A DNA stretch of 64,000 bases from Cyclobacteriaceae bacterium (GTDB lineage Bacteria > Bacteroidota > Bacteroidia > Cytophagales > Cyclobacteriaceae): positions 1,426,001 through 1,490,000 of the forward strand of contig JABFRS010000001.1 of assembly GCA_013141055.1 (NCBI GenBank), given 5' to 3'. Below the pieces are notes generated by a model. It saw nothing but the letters and a program-made list of their open reading frames with translations. It searched no databases and was not told the DNA's origin. Position 1 is the stretch's first letter. Each line of letters opens with the position of its first letter. This document shows positions 44,570 through 56,998 of the stretch, piece by piece. A program made the position numbers and the translations under genes.

Positions 44570-44591
44570 ATATATTTTGTGCGTCAGATAA

Positions 44592-44897
44592 CTACACTTT
44601 AATCTCTACATCCACACCGCTCGGAAGCTCAAGCTTCATAAGGGCGTCAACTGTCTTAGCGCTGTTGGAATAGATATCCACCAAACGTTTGAACGTGCAG
44701 ATCTGGAACTGCTCACGGGACTTCTTATTCACGTGAGGTGAACGAAGTACTGTAAACTTCTCTTTTTCTGTAGGAAGAGGAATCGGTCCGCTTACTACAG
44801 CTCCCGTTGCCTTTACAGCACGCACGATCTTCTCTGAAGACTTGTCCACCAGATTGTGATCGTACGATTTGAGTTTAATTCTGATTTTCTGATTCAT
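44592..44897 (-). CDS. rpsJ: 30S ribosomal protein S10 (uS10)
   Basis: A 101-residue head protein that also acts as NusE, linking ribosome and polymerase via NusG and Nus[21 protein letters not shown] and the signature [20 protein letters not shown] are diagnostic. It is 3 bp after fusA and is the last gene of the str operon. It is 31 kb from rplC, the gene it normally precedes. Confidence 0.97.
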   Translation of the reverse strand: MNQKIRIKLKSYDHNLVDKSSEKIVRAVKATGAVVSGPIPLPTEKEKFTVLRSPHVNKKSREQFQICTFKRLVDIYSNSAKTVDALMKLELPSGVDVEIKV

Positions 44898-44900
44898 ATC

Positions 44901-47012
44901 TTATTTGGCAGCAACACCTTTAACTTCTTCAATAACCTTTTCAGCTAAGTTCCTTGGAACCGCAGCATAGTGAGCAAATGTCAATGTAGCAGACGCACGA
45001 CCTGACGTGATAGTACGCAAGTCAGTAATGTATCCGAACAATTCAGACAATGGAACATCAGCCTTGATAACCTGAGCACCACCGCGTGTATCCATTCCCT
45101 TCATTACACCTCTTCTTCTGTTCAAGTCTCCTGTTACAGAACCAGTGTATTCATCCGGTGAAATTACTTCCACACCCATGATCGGCTCAAGCAATTGAGG
45201 AGCACATTTACGTGCAGCTTCCTTAAAGCCTATACGAGCTGCTAATTCAAATGACAATGCATCTGAGTCAACATCGTGGAAAGAACCGTGGAACAATCTA
45301 ACCTTCATTGAATCGATCGGGTAACCTGCCAATGGTCCGTTCACCATAGCTGAAGCAAATCCCTTTTCAATTGCAGGAATAAATTCTCTTGGAATAACAC
45401 CACCTACGATATCATTTTCAAACAATAGACCTGGCTTATCTTCCGGTCCAAGCTCACGTGGAGAAAGTTCAAACACGATATCTGCGAATTTACCGCGACC
45501 ACCAGTTTGTTTCTTGTAAACTTCTTTATGTTCAACTGACTTCGTAAGAGCTTCTTTATATGCAACCTGAGGAGCACCCTGGTTGATTTCAACTTTAAAT
45601 TCACGACGCAGACGGTCGATGATGATTTCAAGGTGAAGTTCACCCATTCCGCGAAGGATAACCTGACCAGTTTCGTGATCAGTATTAACGCGAAGTGTTG
45701 GATCTTCTTCAACCAATTTAGAAATCGCCATACCCAGCTTATCTGAGTCAGCCTGTTTCTTAGGCTCAATAGCATAACCGATTACAGGCTCAGGGAATAC
45801 CATTGACTCCAATACGATCTTGCGTTTTTCATCGCATAATGTATCGCCAGTCTTAATATCCTTAAAGCCAACTACCGCACCGATATCCCCTACTGGAAGA
45901 CGATCGATCTGGTTCTGCTTGTTAGCATGCATCTGGAATACACGTGAAATACGTTCCTTTTGATCAGAACGGGTATTGTACACATATGAACCTGACTCTA
46001 ACACACCAGAATATGCTCTGATAAAGCAAAGACGACCTACAAATGGATCCGTAGCGATCTTGAATGCAAGAGCAACGAATGGTTCTTTTTCATCAGGGTG
46101 AATTGCAATTTCTTCACCGGTGTCAGGATCTGTACCATAGATTACGTCCTTATCCATTGGAGAAGGAAGCAATTCCATTACATAATCCAGCATGGTTTGA
46201 ACGCCCTTATTCTTAAATGAAGAACCGCAAACCATCGGAACGATCTTCATACTCACAGTTGCTTCACGCAATGCTTTCAGAATTTCAGCCTCAGAGATTG
46301 AATTCGGATCTTCGAAATACTTTTCGATCAAAGTCTCATCTACTTCAGCAACAGCTTCAAGAAGCTTTTCACGATATTCCTTTGCTTCTTCAATCATGTC
46401 GGCTGGGATAGGCACTTCCTGGAAAGTCATACCCTTATCGGATTCATTCCAGATGATACCCTTATTGCTAACAAGATCTACAACACCTTTGAAGCCATCT
46501 TCTTCACCGATAGGTAACTGAAGGGCTACAGCCTTGCTTCCAAGTTTTTCTTTTACCTGCTTAACAACTCCTAAGAAGTCAGCACCTGAACGGTCCATCT
46601 TATTGACGAAACCGATACGCGCTACTTTATAATTATCAGCAAGGCGCCAGTTAGTTTCTGACTGAGGCTCAACACCATCAACAGCACTAAAAAGGAACAC
46701 CAAACCATCCAATACACGAAGGGAGCGATTTACTTCAACAGTAAAATCCACGTGACCCGGTGTATCGATAATGTTTACGTGATAGTCGTTTGATTTATAT
46801 TTCCAGAAAACGGTAGTAGCGGCAGAAGTAATTGTAATACCCCTTTCCTGCTCCTGTTCCATCCAGTCCATAGTGGCAGCACCCTCATGAACTTCACCGA
46901 TCTTGTGGTTAACACCAGCATAATAAAGGATACGCTCAGTAGTAGTTGTCTTTCCGGCATCAATGTGAGCCGCAATACCGATGTTCCTTGTATATCTTAA
47001 ATCTCTTGCCAT
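44901..47012 (-). CDS. fusA: Elongation factor G
   Basis: A 703-residue translocation GTPase. G1 [19 protein letters not shown], the switch regions ([23 protein letters not shown]), [10 protein letters not shown], and domain [17 protein letters not shown] are complete. It lies between rpsG (18 bp) and rpsJ (3 bp). A small extra loop relative to E. coli is visible near residue 165. Confidence 0.97.
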   Translation of the reverse strand: MARDLRYTRNIGIAAHIDAGKTTTTERILYYAGVNHKIGEVHEGAATMDWMEQEQERGITITSAATTVFWKYKSNDYHVNIIDTPGHVDFTVEVNRSLRVLDGLVFLFSAVDGVEPQSETNWRLADNYKVARIGFVNKMDRSGADFLGVVKQVKEKLGSKAVALQLPIGEEDGFKGVVDLVSNKGIIWNESDKGMTFQEVPIPADMIEEAKEYREKLLEAVAEVDETLIEKYFEDPNSISEAEILKALREATVSMKIVPMVCGSSFKNKGVQTMLDYVMELLPSPMDKDVIYGTDPDTGEEIAIHPDEKEPFVALAFKIATDPFVGRLCFIRAYSGVLESGSYVYNTRSDQKERISRVFQMHANKQNQIDRLPVGDIGAVVGFKDIKTGDTLCDEKRKIVLESMVFPEPVIGYAIEPKKQADSDKLGMAISKLVEEDPTLRVNTDHETGQVILRGMGELHLEIIIDRLRREFKVEINQGAPQVAYKEALTKSVEHKEVYKKQTGGRGKFADIVFELSPRELGPEDKPGLLFENDIVGGVIPREFIPAIEKGFASAMVNGPLAGYPIDSMKVRLFHGSFHDVDSDALSFELAARIGFKEAARKCAPQLLEPIMGVEVISPDEYTGSVTGDLNRRRGVMKGMDTRGGAQVIKADVPLSELFGYITDLRTITSGRASATLTFAHYAAVPRNLAEKVIEEVKGVAAK

Positions 47013-47030
47013 TATCTACTTATTCTAAAA

Positions 47031-47498
47031 TCAGAATCTGAAATGTGAAAACGCCTTATTCGCCTCAGCCATACGATGTGTATCGTCCTTCTTCTTGATT
47101 GCAGCTCCTTCTCCTTTTGAAGCAGCCATGATTTCTGCAGCCAACTTATCCATCATCGTCTTTTCTCCACGAGCGCGTGAATAGTCGATCAACCACTTAA
47201 TGCTAAGGTTGATCTTGCGCTCAGGGCGAATTTCGATCGGCACCTGGAACGTTGCTCCACCAACACGACGGCTCTTCACTTCTACTGAAGGCATCAGGTT
47301 GTTCATAGCACGTTTCCAAACTTCAAGACCTGGCTCACCAGATTTCTTTTCAACAATACCAATGGCATCGTAGAAGATGTTATATGCAACGCTTTTCTTG
47401 CCTTGTTCCATCATGTAGTTCACGAACTTGGTTACAAGTGTATCGCTGAACTTAGGATCAGGAAGGAGATATCTCTTTTTAGGTTTTGCTTTTCTCAT
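47031..47498 (-). CDS. rpsG: 30S ribosomal protein S7 (uS7)
   Basis: A 155-residue primary-binding protein of the 30S head at the E site. [20 protein letters not shown] and [20 protein letters not shown] are diagnostic, ending AFSHFRF. It sits 12 bp after rpsL and 18 bp before fusA. Confidence 0.97.
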   Translation of the reverse strand: MRKAKPKKRYLLPDPKFSDTLVTKFVNYMMEQGKKSVAYNIFYDAIGIVEKKSGEPGLEVWKRAMNNLMPSVEVKSRRVGGATFQVPIEIRPERKINLSIKWLIDYSRARGEKTMMDKLAAEIMAASKGEGAAIKKKDDTHRMAEANKAFSHFRF

Positions 47499-47510
47499 GA
47501 CGTCTTCTGA

Positions 47511-47948
47511 TTATTTCTTCTTTGCGGGAGCACCTTTTGCCGGAGCACCTCCTTTACCTGCTGCAGCAGCTGCACCAGCCTTAGGTCTCTTGGCACCATA
47601 CTTAGAACGGCTCTGTTGTCTGCCAGAAACACCAGCAGTATCCAACGCACCACGGATGATGTGATAACGTACTCCTGGAAGATCCTTAACACGACCTCCA
47701 CGGATCAACACGATTGAGTGTTCCTGAAGATTGTGTCCTTCTCCTGGAATATAGGCGTTAACCTCTTTTCCATTTGTCAGACGAACCCGGGCTACTTTAC
47801 GAAGTGCAGAGTTTGGCTTCTTAGGAGTTGTCGTGTAAACACGTGTACAAACACCCCTGCGCTGTGGGCAAGAGTCAAGAGCTGGTGATTTTGACTTGAA
47901 GGTCAATTTCTTACGCCCTTTCCGTACTAGTTGCTGAATGGTTGGCAT
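47511..47948 (-). CDS. rpsL: 30S ribosomal protein S12 (uS12) with Ala/Lys-rich tail
   Basis: A 145-residue decoding-centre protein. The streptomycin-related loops read [14 protein letters not shown] and [11 protein letters not shown] with the standard lysines, so no resistance substitution is visible. After the conserved [11 protein letters not shown] about 20 residues of Ala, Gly, Pro and Lys follow, an extension also known from other Bacteroidota. It is the first gene of the str operon, with a promoter 39 bp upstream. Confidence 0.97.
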   Translation of the reverse strand: MPTIQQLVRKGRKKLTFKSKSPALDSCPQRRGVCTRVYTTTPKKPNSALRKVARVRLTNGKEVNAYIPGEGHNLQEHSIVLIRGGRVKDLPGVRYHIIRGALDTAGVSGRQQSRSKYGAKRPKAGAAAAAGKGGAPAKGAPAKKK

Positions 47949-47986
47949 TTAATTGTCTCTTTTTGAACCGCTTAAAAATTGGACTG

Positions 47987-48017
47987 CAAAGGTATTTAAA
48001 GGAAAAGAGGTAACAAA
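47987..48017 (-). promoter_or_regulatory. Promoter of the str operon
   Basis: On the minus strand TTTG (48014-48017), 19 bases, TACCTTTG (47987-47994): a full consensus match. The likely start gives an rpsL leader of about 30 bases. Confidence 0.85.
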
Positions 48018-48214
48018 GGCCTTCTTCAAAGTATTTTATGGGATTTAATGGCCCTTTTGAGCCCATTTTGAGGGTTAATGGGTAATGTCACAGAAAACAG
48101 TCAAAATTGCAGAGACGGGATCCGGATAGAAACTAGTCAAAAGACTGATCAGATTCCGGGTCATTTTACCATCTCAAGAGAGGAAGTTTTCAAGTTAAAA
48201 AGGTGCGGATTCAA

Positions 48215-48538
48215 CTAGGCCTCTCCCATCGTTCCACCAAAATTCATTGGGAACTTCGGCAGCTCATCCGTACGCTTGATCGCGCCAAAAGCAGCTTCAT
48301 ACTTTTCAATATTATCTTTCAATGCAGCAAGCAGGCGTCTGGCATGCTCAGGGGTAATCACAATTCGTGATTTTACTTTCGCCTTGGGAACACCCGGCAT
48401 CAACCGGATAAAATCAATCACAAACTCACTGTTGGAGTGTGCAATCATTGCCAGGTTGGAATAAACTCCTTCTGCAATCTCTTCGCTCAGCTCAATATTG
48501 ATCTGATTTTGCTGAACCTGATTTTTATCTTCTGCCAT
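48215..48538 (-). CDS. DUF3467 protein
   Basis: A 107-residue protein typical of the family: SEEIAEGVYSNLAMIAHSNS, EFVIDFIRLMPGV, VITPEHARRLLAALKDNIEK. Relatives lie next to rpoC in most Bacteroidota; the role is unknown, possibly polymerase- or chaperone-related. The start lies only about 14 bases downstream of the strong rpoC terminator, so expression depends on read-through or on a promoter overlapping the stem. A 176-bp spacer with a weak hairpin separates it from the str promoter. Confidence 0.9.
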   Translation of the reverse strand: MAEDKNQVQQNQINIELSEEIAEGVYSNLAMIAHSNSEFVIDFIRLMPGVPKAKVKSRIVITPEHARRLLAALKDNIEKYEAAFGAIKRTDELPKFPMNFGGTMGEA

Positions 48539-48551
48539 GATGAATTGGGTT

Positions 48552-48587
48552 AAAAAACAAAAGCCCCTCTCACGATGAGAGGGGCTT
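48552..48587 (-). terminator. Intrinsic terminator after rpoC
   Basis: A perfect 12-bp stem (48561-48572 with 48576-48587, core AGCCCCTCTCA) with a three-base loop is followed on the minus strand by TTGTTTTTTA. It is the strongest terminator in the window. Confidence 0.92.
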
Positions 48588-48602
48588 CATATTATCTGAG
48601 TC

Positions 48603-51600
48603 TTATGATTGTAACTCCTTCTCTTTTCTCGCAGGTGCCGGAGTGGAGGTTGATTCCATCAACTTGTCATACTCTTCTCCTGATCCTACGATAAGATCCT
48701 TAAGCTTTCTCTGACCAGTACCGGCAGGGATCAATCCACCCACGATTACATTCTCCTTCAGACCGGCTAAATGATCAGCCTTTCCACGGATAGCGGCTTC
48801 GCTCAACACCTTAGTTGTTTCCTGGAAAGAAGCTGCTGACAGCCAGCTTTCAGTCTTCAACGAGGCTTGTGTGATACCTTGCAATGTAGGTCTTGAAACA
48901 GCAGGCATTGCATCACGTACTTCTGCGATCTTCTGATCCTTTCTCTTCAATGAAGAGTTTTCATCACGAAGCTCACGTGCAGATACGATCTGGCCTGGTT
49001 TCAGTTTCTGTGAATCACCTGCTTCCAGAACAACTTTCTTATCAAGGATAAGATCGTTGATCTCACGGAATTCAAGCTTATCAACATATTCTCCCTGCAG
49101 GAAGCTTGTATCACCGCTGTCGATGATCTCAACCTTCTGCATCATTTGACTTACGATACACTCGATGTGCTTATCATTGATCTTCACACCTTGCAAACGG
49201 TATACTTCCTGGATCTCATTCACCAGATATTCCTGAACCGCTGTCGGTCCCTTGATAGAAAGAATATCCGAAGGAGTAATAGCGCCATCAGAAAGCGGTT
49301 GACCCGCCTTGATGAAGTCATTATCCTGAACCAGGATGTGTTTGGAAAGCGGCACTAAGTAACGCTTCTGAACACCATCACGTGATTCGATGAAAATCTC
49401 ACGATTACCACGCTTGATGCCACCGTATGTTACCACTCCGTCGATCTCACTCACAACAGCTGGGTTCGAAGGATTACGTGCTTCAAACAACTCTGTTACT
49501 CGTGGAAGACCACCGGTAATGTCTCTTGACTTACCAACTGCACGTGGGATCTTAACGAGCACATGACCCGCCTTGATCTGTTCACCTGAATCAACTGCCA
49601 AGTGAGCTCCTACCGGAATGTTATATGATTTGGAATCTGTTTTTCCTTTAACAACCAGGGCAGGGTTCTTAGTCTTATCACGTGTTTCAGTGATAACCTT
49701 TTCACGGTGACCTGTCTGCTCATCCGATTCTTCTTTAAATGTGATACCTTCTATGATTGCTTCATATTCGATCTCACCATCAAATTCAGAAAGGATAACA
49801 GCATTGTATGGATCCCAGTTACACAACTCATCATTCTTTTCAACCTTCTGACCTTCCTTCACGAAAAGGAATGAACCATAAGGAACGTTATTAGTAATGA
49901 GTACGCGATTCTTTTCTTTTTCTACAATTCGGATTTCACCGGTACGACCCATTACGATCTTAACCTTGTTGCCATCCTTATCTGTGCTATCGATCGTACG
50001 AACTCCTTCGAATTCGATCGTGCCTGCGAACTTCGCTCTGATGCTGGCTTCTGTTGCAATGTTTGACGCCGCACCACCCACGTGGAAAGTACGAAGTGTC
50101 AACTGTGTTCCAGGCTCACCGATTGACTGTGCAGCGATTACGCCGACAGCTTCACCAGCCTGAACAATTCTACCAGTCGCAAGGTTACGTCCATAACATT
50201 TAGTACATCCTCCTACGCGTGACTCGCAAGTAAGGATAGAACGAATCTCTACTTCCTCGATGCTTGTTTCATCAATTTGCTTCGCGATCTCATCTGTGAT
50301 CTCGCCGCTTGCAGGGCAAATCAATGCATCTGTGATAGGATCGTAGATGTCATGTACAGATACACGACCCACAATACGTTCTGACAATGGTTCAACGATA
50401 TCTTCGTTGTCTTTCAATGCCATTACTTTCAATCCGCGCAGTGTACCGCAATCTTCTTCAGTGATTACAAGATCCTGTGCAACGTCAACTAAACGACGTG
50501 TCAGGTACCCAGCATCCGCTGTCTTCAAGGCTGTATCAGCAAGACCTTTACGCGCACCGTGTGTAGAGATGAAATACTCCAATACATCCAGACCTTCTTT
50601 AAAGTTAGAGAGGATCGGGTTTTCAATGATCGAACCTACAGAACCAGCAAGATTCTTTTGAGGTTTCGCCATCAAACCGCGCATACCACCTAATTGACGA
50701 ATTTGTTCACGTGAACCACGTGCACCTGAGTGCATCATCATGTAGATAGAGTTGAATCCACCCTGATCTTCTTCCAACTGCTTCATCAGCGTGTTGGTTA
50801 AAAGCGTGTTTGTACGGGTCCAGATATCAATTACCTGGTTGTAACGTTCGTTATCAGTGATAAGACCCATCATATAGTTGTTCCATACGCCATCAACTTC
50901 TTTCTGCGCAGTACCAACTAATTTTTCTTTTTCTGCAGGAATCTTAACGTCATCCAATCCGATTGACAAACCACCGCGATATGCCATCTGGAATCCAAGC
51001 TCCTTAATATCATCAAGGAACTTAGCGGCTTTCGCCAAACCTGCGATCTTATAAACGTCAGCGATAATTCCCTGAAGCTTTTTCTTTGTGAGCAATTCGT
51101 CAACGAAGCCTACTTCTTCAGGAACAACCTGATTGAAGATTACGCGACCTGTTACTGTCTCGATTGTTCTTACAGCAATCTCTCCAGTCTTCTTATCCTT
51201 CGCTCTTGCACGCACTTTAATAAGAGCATGCTTTGAAAGCTTGCCTTCATTGTACGCGATGATTACTTCTTCTGCACCGAAATATGTCTTACCCTCTCCT
51301 TTTTCACCTTTTCTTCCCTTTGTGAGGTAATACAATCCCAACACCATGTCCTGAGATGGTACAGTGATAGGAGCTCCGTTTGATGGGTTAAGGATATTGT
51401 GTGAAGACAACATCAAAAGAGATGCTTCAACAATAGCTTCCTGACCCAGCGGAACGTGAACGGCCATCTGGTCACCGTCAAAGTCAGCGTTGAACGCTGT
51501 ACAAACTAACGGGTGCAACTGGATAGCTTTTCCTTCGATCAGCTTTGGCTGGAACGCCTGGATACCAAGTCTGTGAAGCGTTGGAGCACGGTTCAAAAGA

Positions 51601-52904
51601 ACAGGATGTCCTTTCAATACGTTTTCCAAAATATCCCAAACCACAGGATCCTTACGATCAACAATTTTCTTTGCAGACTTAACAGTCTTAACAATTCCTC
51701 TTTCGATCAGCTTGCGAATAATGAATGGCTTGAATAACTCCGCAGCCATGTCTTTAGGAAGACCGCACTCATGCAATTTCAATTCTGGTCCTACGACGAT
51801 AACTGAACGACCTGAGTAGTCAACACGCTTTCCAAGCAAGTTCTGACGGAAGCGTCCTTGTTTACCCTTCAGCATATCGCTGAGTGATTTCAATGCACGA
51901 TTTCCTTCTGAACGAACAGCGTTTACTTTTCTTGAGTTGTCGAATAATGAGTCAACAGCTTCCTGAAGCATACGTTTCTCATTTCTAAGGATCACTTCAG
52001 GAGCCTTAATATCAATCAATCTCTTAAGACGGTTGTTACGGATAATAACGCGTCTGTAAAGATCATTTAAATCAGATGTTGCGAAACGACCGCCATCGAG
52101 TGGCACCAATGGACGAAGCTCTGGTGGAATTACCGGAACCATCTTGATGATCATCCACTGAGGTCTGTTTTCTACGCGGGTGTTTGCATCACGGAAAGCT
52201 TCTACAACCTTCAAACGCTTTAAAGCTTCCGCCTTACGTTGTTGTGAAGTATCGGTAGCAGCCTGGTGACGAAGCTCATAAGAAAGTTCATTCAGCTTAA
52301 CGCGGCTAAGAAGCATTTCCAATGCATCAGCACCCATCTTCGCGATAAATTTCTTAGGATCGTTGTCATCCAGCAATTGATTCTCGCGGGGCAATTTGTC
52401 AACGATGTCCAGATATTCTTCTTCTGTTAAAAAGTCAAGACGGTTGATACCATCTTCTTCCTTGATACCAGCTTGAATAACTGCGTAGCGCTCATAGTAA
52501 ATAATCTGATCAAGCTTCTTGGTTGGAAGACCCAACAAGTAACCGATCTTATTTGGCAATGAACGGAAATACCAGATGTGAGCAACAGGAGTCACCAATT
52601 CAATGTGGCCCATGCGTTCACGACGAACTTTCTTTTCAGTAACCTCTACACCGCAACGGTCGCAAATGATACCCTTGTAACGAATGCGCTTATACTTTCC
52701 ACAATGACACTCCCAGTCTTTCACAGGTCCGAAAATGCGCTCGCAGAATAAACCACCCATTTCCGGCTTATAAGTCCGGTAGTTGATGGTTTCAGGTTGT
52801 GTTACTTCACCATGTGAGCTCTCAAGAATTGATTCCGGAGAAGCAAGACTGATGGTGATTTTTGAGAAATCGTTGTTAATCTTTTTATTCTTTCTGAAAG
52901 ACAT
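48603..52904 (-). CDS. rpoC: RNA polymerase beta' subunit
   Basis: A 1433-residue catalytic subunit. The N-terminal zinc site ([20 protein letters not shown]), the active-centre loop [12 protein letters not shown], the bridge and trigger regions ([17 protein letters not shown]) and the second zinc site ([13 protein letters not shown]) are complete. It follows rpoB after a 96-bp spacer with a 13-bp inverted repeat and ends just before a strong terminator. Confidence 0.98.
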   Translation of the reverse strand: MSFRKNKKINNDFSKITISLASPESILESSHGEVTQPETINYRTYKPEMGGLFCERIFGPVKDWECHCGKYKRIRYKGIICDRCGVEVTEKKVRRERMGHIELVTPVAHIWYFRSLPNKIGYLLGLPTKKLDQIIYYERYAVIQAGIKEEDGINRLDFLTEEEYLDIVDKLPRENQLLDDNDPKKFIAKMGADALEMLLSRVKLNELSYELRHQAATDTSQQRKAEALKRLKVVEAFRDANTRVENRPQWMIIKMVPVIPPELRPLVPLDGGRFATSDLNDLYRRVIIRNNRLKRLIDIKAPEVILRNEKRMLQEAVDSLFDNSRKVNAVRSEGNRALKSLSDMLKGKQGRFRQNLLGKRVDYSGRSVIVVGPELKLHECGLPKDMAAELFKPFIIRKLIERGIVKTVKSAKKIVDRKDPVVWDILENVLKGHPVLLNRAPTLHRLGIQAFQPKLIEGKAIQLHPLVCTAFNADFDGDQMAVHVPLGQEAIVEASLLMLSSHNILNPSNGAPITVPSQDMVLGLYYLTKGRKGEKGEGKTYFGAEEVIIAYNEGKLSKHALIKVRARAKDKKTGEIAVRTIETVTGRVIFNQVVPEEVGFVDELLTKKKLQGIIADVYKIAGLAKAAKFLDDIKELGFQMAYRGGLSIGLDDVKIPAEKEKLVGTAQKEVDGVWNNYMMGLITDNERYNQVIDIWTRTNTLLTNTLMKQLEEDQGGFNSIYMMMHSGARGSREQIRQLGGMRGLMAKPQKNLAGSVGSIIENPILSNFKEGLDVLEYFISTHGARKGLADTALKTADAGYLTRRLVDVAQDLVITEEDCGTLRGLKVMALKDNEDIVEPLSERIVGRVSVHDIYDPITDALICPASGEITDEIAKQIDETSIEEVEIRSILTCESRVGGCTKCYGRNLATGRIVQAGEAVGVIAAQSIGEPGTQLTLRTFHVGGAASNIATEASIRAKFAGTIEFEGVRTIDSTDKDGNKVKIVMGRTGEIRIVEKEKNRVLITNNVPYGSFLFVKEGQKVEKNDELCNWDPYNAVILSEFDGEIEYEAIIEGITFKEESDEQTGHREKVITETRDKTKNPALVVKGKTDSKSYNIPVGAHLAVDSGEQIKAGHVLVKIPRAVGKSRDITGGLPRVTELFEARNPSNPAVVSEIDGVVTYGGIKRGNREIFIESRDGVQKRYLVPLSKHILVQDNDFIKAGQPLSDGAITPSDILSIKGPTAVQEYLVNEIQEVYRLQGVKINDKHIECIVSQMMQKVEIIDSGDTSFLQGEYVDKLEFREINDLILDKKVVLEAGDSQKLKPGQIVSARELRDENSSLKRKDQKIAEVRDAMPAVSRPTLQGITQASLKTESWLSAASFQETTKVLSEAAIRGKADHLAGLKENVIVGGLIPAGTGQRKLKDLIVGSGEEYDKLMESTSTPAPARKEKELQS

Positions 52905-52953
52905 GCTTTGTAGAGTTTTCAGTTAATACTTCAAATTCGACTGTTATAGTTGT

Positions 52954-52993
52954 TGGTTGATCGTTGCTCAGTGAACAACGATCAACCACTAAC
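52954..52993. repeat. Stem-loop in the rpoB-rpoC spacer
   Basis: TGGTTGATCGTTG (52954-52966) is exactly inverted at 52976-52988 around a nine-base loop. No T-tract follows, so it is not a terminator. The right arm shares the AACAACGA...CAACCA pattern with the repeats at 1748 and 61778. It might serve as a processing site in the polymerase mRNA; this is an inference. Confidence 0.6.
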
Positions 52994-53000
52994 TCAACTA

Positions 53001-56000
53001 TTAATCCATAGTGATCTCAAGTGCAAGACCTCTGAGTTCATGTACTAATACATTGAATGACTCAGGAATATTTGGCTTGCGCATATTTTCACCCTTCACG
53101 ATTGATTCGTATGCCTTTGCTCTTCCGATCACGTCATCTGACTTGATCGTCAGAATTTCCTGAAGGATATGAGAAGCTCCGAATGCCTCAATCGCCCACA
53201 CTTCCATTTCACCGAAACGCTGACCACCAAATTGTGCTTTACCACCCAATGGCTGCTGCGTGATGAGGGAATAAGGTCCGATTGAACGTGCGTGCATTTT
53301 ATCATCAACCAAGTGACCGAGTTTCAGCATGTATGCCATACCCACAGTAACGGTCTGATCAAACTTGTTTCCTGTAAGACCATCATACAATTGAGTTCTT
53401 CCGAATTCAGGCAAGCCTGCTTCTTTCAACTCAGCTGATACATCTTCAAGGCTTGCACCATCGAAAATCGGAGTAGCATATTTTCTACCCAATTTCTTAC
53501 CGGCCCATGCCAATACAGTTTCATATATCTGACCAAGGTTCATACGAGAAGGTACACCCAGCGGATTCAAACAGATGTCTACCGGTGTTCCGTCTTCCAG
53601 GAATGGCATGTCTTCATCACGAACAATTTTCGCAACAACACCCTTATTTCCGTGGCGTCCGGCCATCTTATCTCCAACCTTCAACTTACGTTTCTTGGCA
53701 ACATAAACTTTCGCCAACTGAACGATACCTGCAGGAAGCTCATCACCTACTTCAAGTGTGAAGCGTTCACGTTTAAACTCACCCGCGATCACATTGCGCT
53801 TGTTGAGATAGTTCTTCACGATCTCTGCAACGAGTTCATTAGTGTGTTCATCCGTTGTCCATGATTCAAGACTTACGTCTGCAATCAAATTGACTTCTTC
53901 AGGAACGTTATAGTTACTTTCATCGCGATAGATGTTCTTGTCAGGGAAGAGATTGCTTTCAATCACCTTACCGGAGAACTTCACACCTTTCGCAATAAGC
54001 TCATCGCCGAATTTATGCTTTACTCCCTGGCTGGTTTTGCCAGTGAAGATCGTTGTAAGCTTCTTGACCATTTCAGCACGAAGGTCACCCAACGATTTGC
54101 TGTAACGGCTCTTCAAAGCATCCAACTCTTTCTTAGACTTCACACGAACATCCTTATCTCTCTTAGGACGTGAGAAGAGCTTGGTTTCAATAACCACACC
54201 TTTCAATGAGGGAGGTGCCTTCATGGAAGCATCCTTCACATCTCCTGCCTTGTCACCGAAGATCGCACGAAGAAGCTTTTCTTCAGGAGTAGGATCTGTT
54301 TCACCCTTCGGTGTGATCTTACCAATGAGGATATCTCCTTCACGAACCTCCGCTCCAATGCGGATAATTCCGTTCTCATCAAGATGCTTAACGGCTTCTT
54401 CGCTTACGTTTGGAATTTCAGAAGTCAATTCTTCTTCACCTCGTTTGGTGTCGCGAACTTCCAGCTCAAATTCTTCTACGTGGATAGAAGTGTAAATATC
54501 ATCCTGAACAACACGTTCAGAAATTACAATTGCATCCTCAAAGTTGTAACCCTGCCATGGCATGTATGCCACCAGCAAATTACGTCCCAGGGCAAGCTCA
54601 CCGTTTTCGGTAGCATATCCCTGACAAAGAGGTTGGCCTTTTTCAACTTTCTGACCCTTGCGAACAAGTGGAGTTAAGTTGATACAGGTATCCTGATTGG
54701 TTCTTCTGAACTTGATCAGCTTATATGTTTTGAATTCATCATCAAAGCGAACAACTTGTTGCTCTTCAGACACATCATACTTAATAACAATTTTCTTAGC
54801 GTCTACATAATCCACAACACCACTTGCTTCTGCAAGCACGAGTGAGCGTGAATCCAATGCAATGCGTCCTTCAAGACCAGTACCAACGATTGGTGCTTCT
54901 GGCCTCATCAAAGGCACTGCCTGACGCTGCATGTTCGAACCCATGAGGGCACGGTTGGCATCATCATGCTCAAGGAAAGGAATCAAAGAAGCGGCGATCG
55001 AAACGATTTGGTTCGGAGCCACGTCCATGTATTTCACTTCTACAGGTTCCACCACAGGGAAGTCACCTTCAAAGCGAGCCTTTACTTTCTCAGCAACAAA
55101 TTCTCCATTTGGTTTCAAACGGGCATTTGCCTGAGCGATGTTGAATGTATCTTCTTCTTCAGCTGTGAGGAAAATGATATCCTTTGTCTTTACACGGCCA
55201 CCATCAACTTTGCGGTAAGGAGTTTCAATGAAACCCATCTTGTTCACTTTCGCATGAACGCAAAGAGATGAAATCAAACCGATGTTTGGACCTTCAGGAG
55301 TTTCAATAGTACAAAGACGTCCGTAGTGAGTGTAGTGCACATCACGAACCTCAAATCCTGCACGTTCACGGGAAAGACCTCCGGGTCCAAGGGCAGACAT
55401 CCTACGCTTGTGCGTGATCTCTGCCAATGGGTTAGTCTGATCCATGAATTGAGAAAGCTGGTTGGTTCCGAAGAACGAGTTGATAACTGAAGATAATGTA
55501 CGCGCATTGATCAGATCAACAGGCTTGAAATCTTCATTATCACGTACGTTCATACGTTCCTTGATCGTACGGGCCATACGGGCAAGACCTACACCGAACT
55601 GAGTGTAAAGCTGCTCACCAACAGTACGAACGCGACGGTTGCTCAAGTGATCTATATCATCAACAAGAGCTTTGGAGTTAACCAATCCGATCAAATATTT
55701 CACGATCAGGATGATGTCCTGAGTGGTCAACACGCGTTGATCAGCACTCAATTCAAGTCCTAATTTTTTATTAATTCTATAACGGCCTACTTCACCAAGG
55801 TCGTAGCGTTTTTCACTGAAGAAAAGGCTTTGGATAATATCACGCGCTGTTTGTTCATCCGGAGCTTCTGTGTTACGAAGCTGACGGTAGATCTGTTCAA
55901 CGGCTTCTTTTTCAGAGTTTGAATTATCCTTGGCAAGTGTGTTGAAGATAATGTGATAGTCAGTAACATTCACATCATCACGATGAAGAATGATTGACTT

Positions 56001-56870
56001 CACACCGCTTTCAACGATCACTTCTACGTCTTCAGGTGTCAGGACGTGATCACGTTCCAACAACACTTCATTACGATCGATGGATACAACTTCACCGGTA
56101 TCTTCATCCACGAAATCTTCAGTCCATGTCTTAAGAACACGGGCAGCAAGTTTGCGGTCGATTACCTTTTTAAGAGTTGGTTTGGTAGCCTCCACTTCTT
56201 CAGAAAGACCGAAGAGGTCAAGGATATCTTTATCAGTACCGTATCCAATTGCACGAAGCAAAGTGGTGACGGGGAATTTCTTCTTCCGGTCGATGTAAGC
56301 ATACATCACAGAGTTCACATCTGTTGCGAACTCGATCCATGATCCCTTGAAAGGAATGATACGGGCAGAATACAGTTTGGTACCATTGGTGTGCTTGCTC
56401 ATCGCGAAGAACACGCCTGGTGAACGGTGTAATTGAGAAACGATTACGCGTTCTGCTCCATTGATCACAAATGACCCTTTCTCGGTCATGTAAGGAATAT
56501 TGCCAAGGAATACTTCCTGTTCGATTGTTTCAAAATCTTCGTTGTCCTCATCGTTACAGGTTAGGCGAAGTTTTGCTTTCAAAGGAACTGAGAAAGTCAG
56601 ACCACGGTCGATACACTCATCAACAGAATACTTCGGCGGGTCGATGGTATAATCCACGAACTCGAGCACGAAATTTTCGCGTGAGTCAGAGATAGGAAAA
56701 TTCTCTGCGAACACTTTAAAGAGACCTTCGTTCTGACGCTTTTCAGCGGGCGTTTCGATCTGTAAAAAGTCTTTGAATGATTGAAGTTGAAGATCGAGGA
56801 AATCAGGATATTCAAGAATCTTCTCGATGTTTGAAAAATCAATCCTGTTATTAATAGTCTTCTTTGCCAA
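53001..56870 (-). CDS. rpoB: RNA polymerase beta subunit
   Basis: A 1289-residue catalytic subunit. The rifampicin pocket reads [20 protein letters not shown] followed by [12 protein letters not shown], the wild-type, drug-sensitive pattern. The C-terminal [20 protein letters not shown] is intact. A 128-bp spacer with an attenuator-like hairpin precedes it, after rplL. Confidence 0.98.
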   Translation of the reverse strand: MAKKTINNRIDFSNIEKILEYPDFLDLQLQSFKDFLQIETPAEKRQNEGLFKVFAENFPISDSRENFVLEFVDYTIDPPKYSVDECIDRGLTFSVPLKAKLRLTCNDEDNEDFETIEQEVFLGNIPYMTEKGSFVINGAERVIVSQLHRSPGVFFAMSKHTNGTKLYSARIIPFKGSWIEFATDVNSVMYAYIDRKKKFPVTTLLRAIGYGTDKDILDLFGLSEEVEATKPTLKKVIDRKLAARVLKTWTEDFVDEDTGEVVSIDRNEVLLERDHVLTPEDVEVIVESGVKSIILHRDDVNVTDYHIIFNTLAKDNSNSEKEAVEQIYRQLRNTEAPDEQTARDIIQSLFFSEKRYDLGEVGRYRINKKLGLELSADQRVLTTQDIILIVKYLIGLVNSKALVDDIDHLSNRRVRTVGEQLYTQFGVGLARMARTIKERMNVRDNEDFKPVDLINARTLSSVINSFFGTNQLSQFMDQTNPLAEITHKRRMSALGPGGLSRERAGFEVRDVHYTHYGRLCTIETPEGPNIGLISSLCVHAKVNKMGFIETPYRKVDGGRVKTKDIIFLTAEEEDTFNIAQANARLKPNGEFVAEKVKARFEGDFPVVEPVEVKYMDVAPNQIVSIAASLIPFLEHDDANRALMGSNMQRQAVPLMRPEAPIVGTGLEGRIALDSRSLVLAEASGVVDYVDAKKIVIKYDVSEEQQVVRFDDEFKTYKLIKFRRTNQDTCINLTPLVRKGQKVEKGQPLCQGYATENGELALGRNLLVAYMPWQGYNFEDAIVISERVVQDDIYTSIHVEEFELEVRDTKRGEEELTSEIPNVSEEAVKHLDENGIIRIGAEVREGDILIGKITPKGETDPTPEEKLLRAIFGDKAGDVKDASMKAPPSLKGVVIETKLFSRPKRDKDVRVKSKKELDALKSRYSKSLGDLRAEMVKKLTTIFTGKTSQGVKHKFGDELIAKGVKFSGKVIESNLFPDKNIYRDESNYNVPEEVNLIADVSLESWTTDEHTNELVAEIVKNYLNKRNVIAGEFKRERFTLEVGDELPAGIVQLAKVYVAKKRKLKVGDKMAGRHGNKGVVAKIVRDEDMPFLEDGTPVDICLNPLGVPSRMNLGQIYETVLAWAGKKLGRKYATPIFDGASLEDVSAELKEAGLPEFGRTQLYDGLTGNKFDQTVTVGMAYMLKLGHLVDDKMHARSIGPYSLITQQPLGGKAQFGGQRFGEMEVWAIEAFGASHILQEILTIKSDDVIGRAKAYESIVKGENMRKPNIPESFNVLVHELRGLALEITMD

Positions 56871-56914
56871 GGTGCGTTTTTATTTAAGGTTCCTGGACTA
56901 GAACATAAAATGGT

Positions 56915-56957
56915 ACAAATAGAAATAACCCCACCCCTGACAAGTCAGGAGTTGGGG
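56915..56957 (-). terminator. Attenuator-like hairpin between rplL and rpoB
   Basis: On the minus strand CCCCAACTCCTGAC pairs with GTCAGGGGTGGGG (56929-56957; 11 paired bases with a small internal loop) and is followed by the weak T-tract TTATTTCTATTTG. The imperfect tail suggests partial termination, giving more ribosomal protein L7/L12 than polymerase, as known for the E. coli rplL-rpoB attenuator. Confidence 0.75.
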
Positions 56958-56998
56958 ATTACACTGCGTTTAGACGGTACCCAGCGTCTTTCAAAAAG

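Noticed and set aside
47511-47948. Streptomycin-resistant S12
   Set aside because: The conserved lysines in the [11 protein letters not shown] and [11 protein letters not shown] loops are wild type.
48118-48162. Terminator of DUF3467
   Set aside because: An imperfect stem (ATCCGGA...TTCCGGGT) exists on the minus strand, but no T-tract follows; too weak to list.
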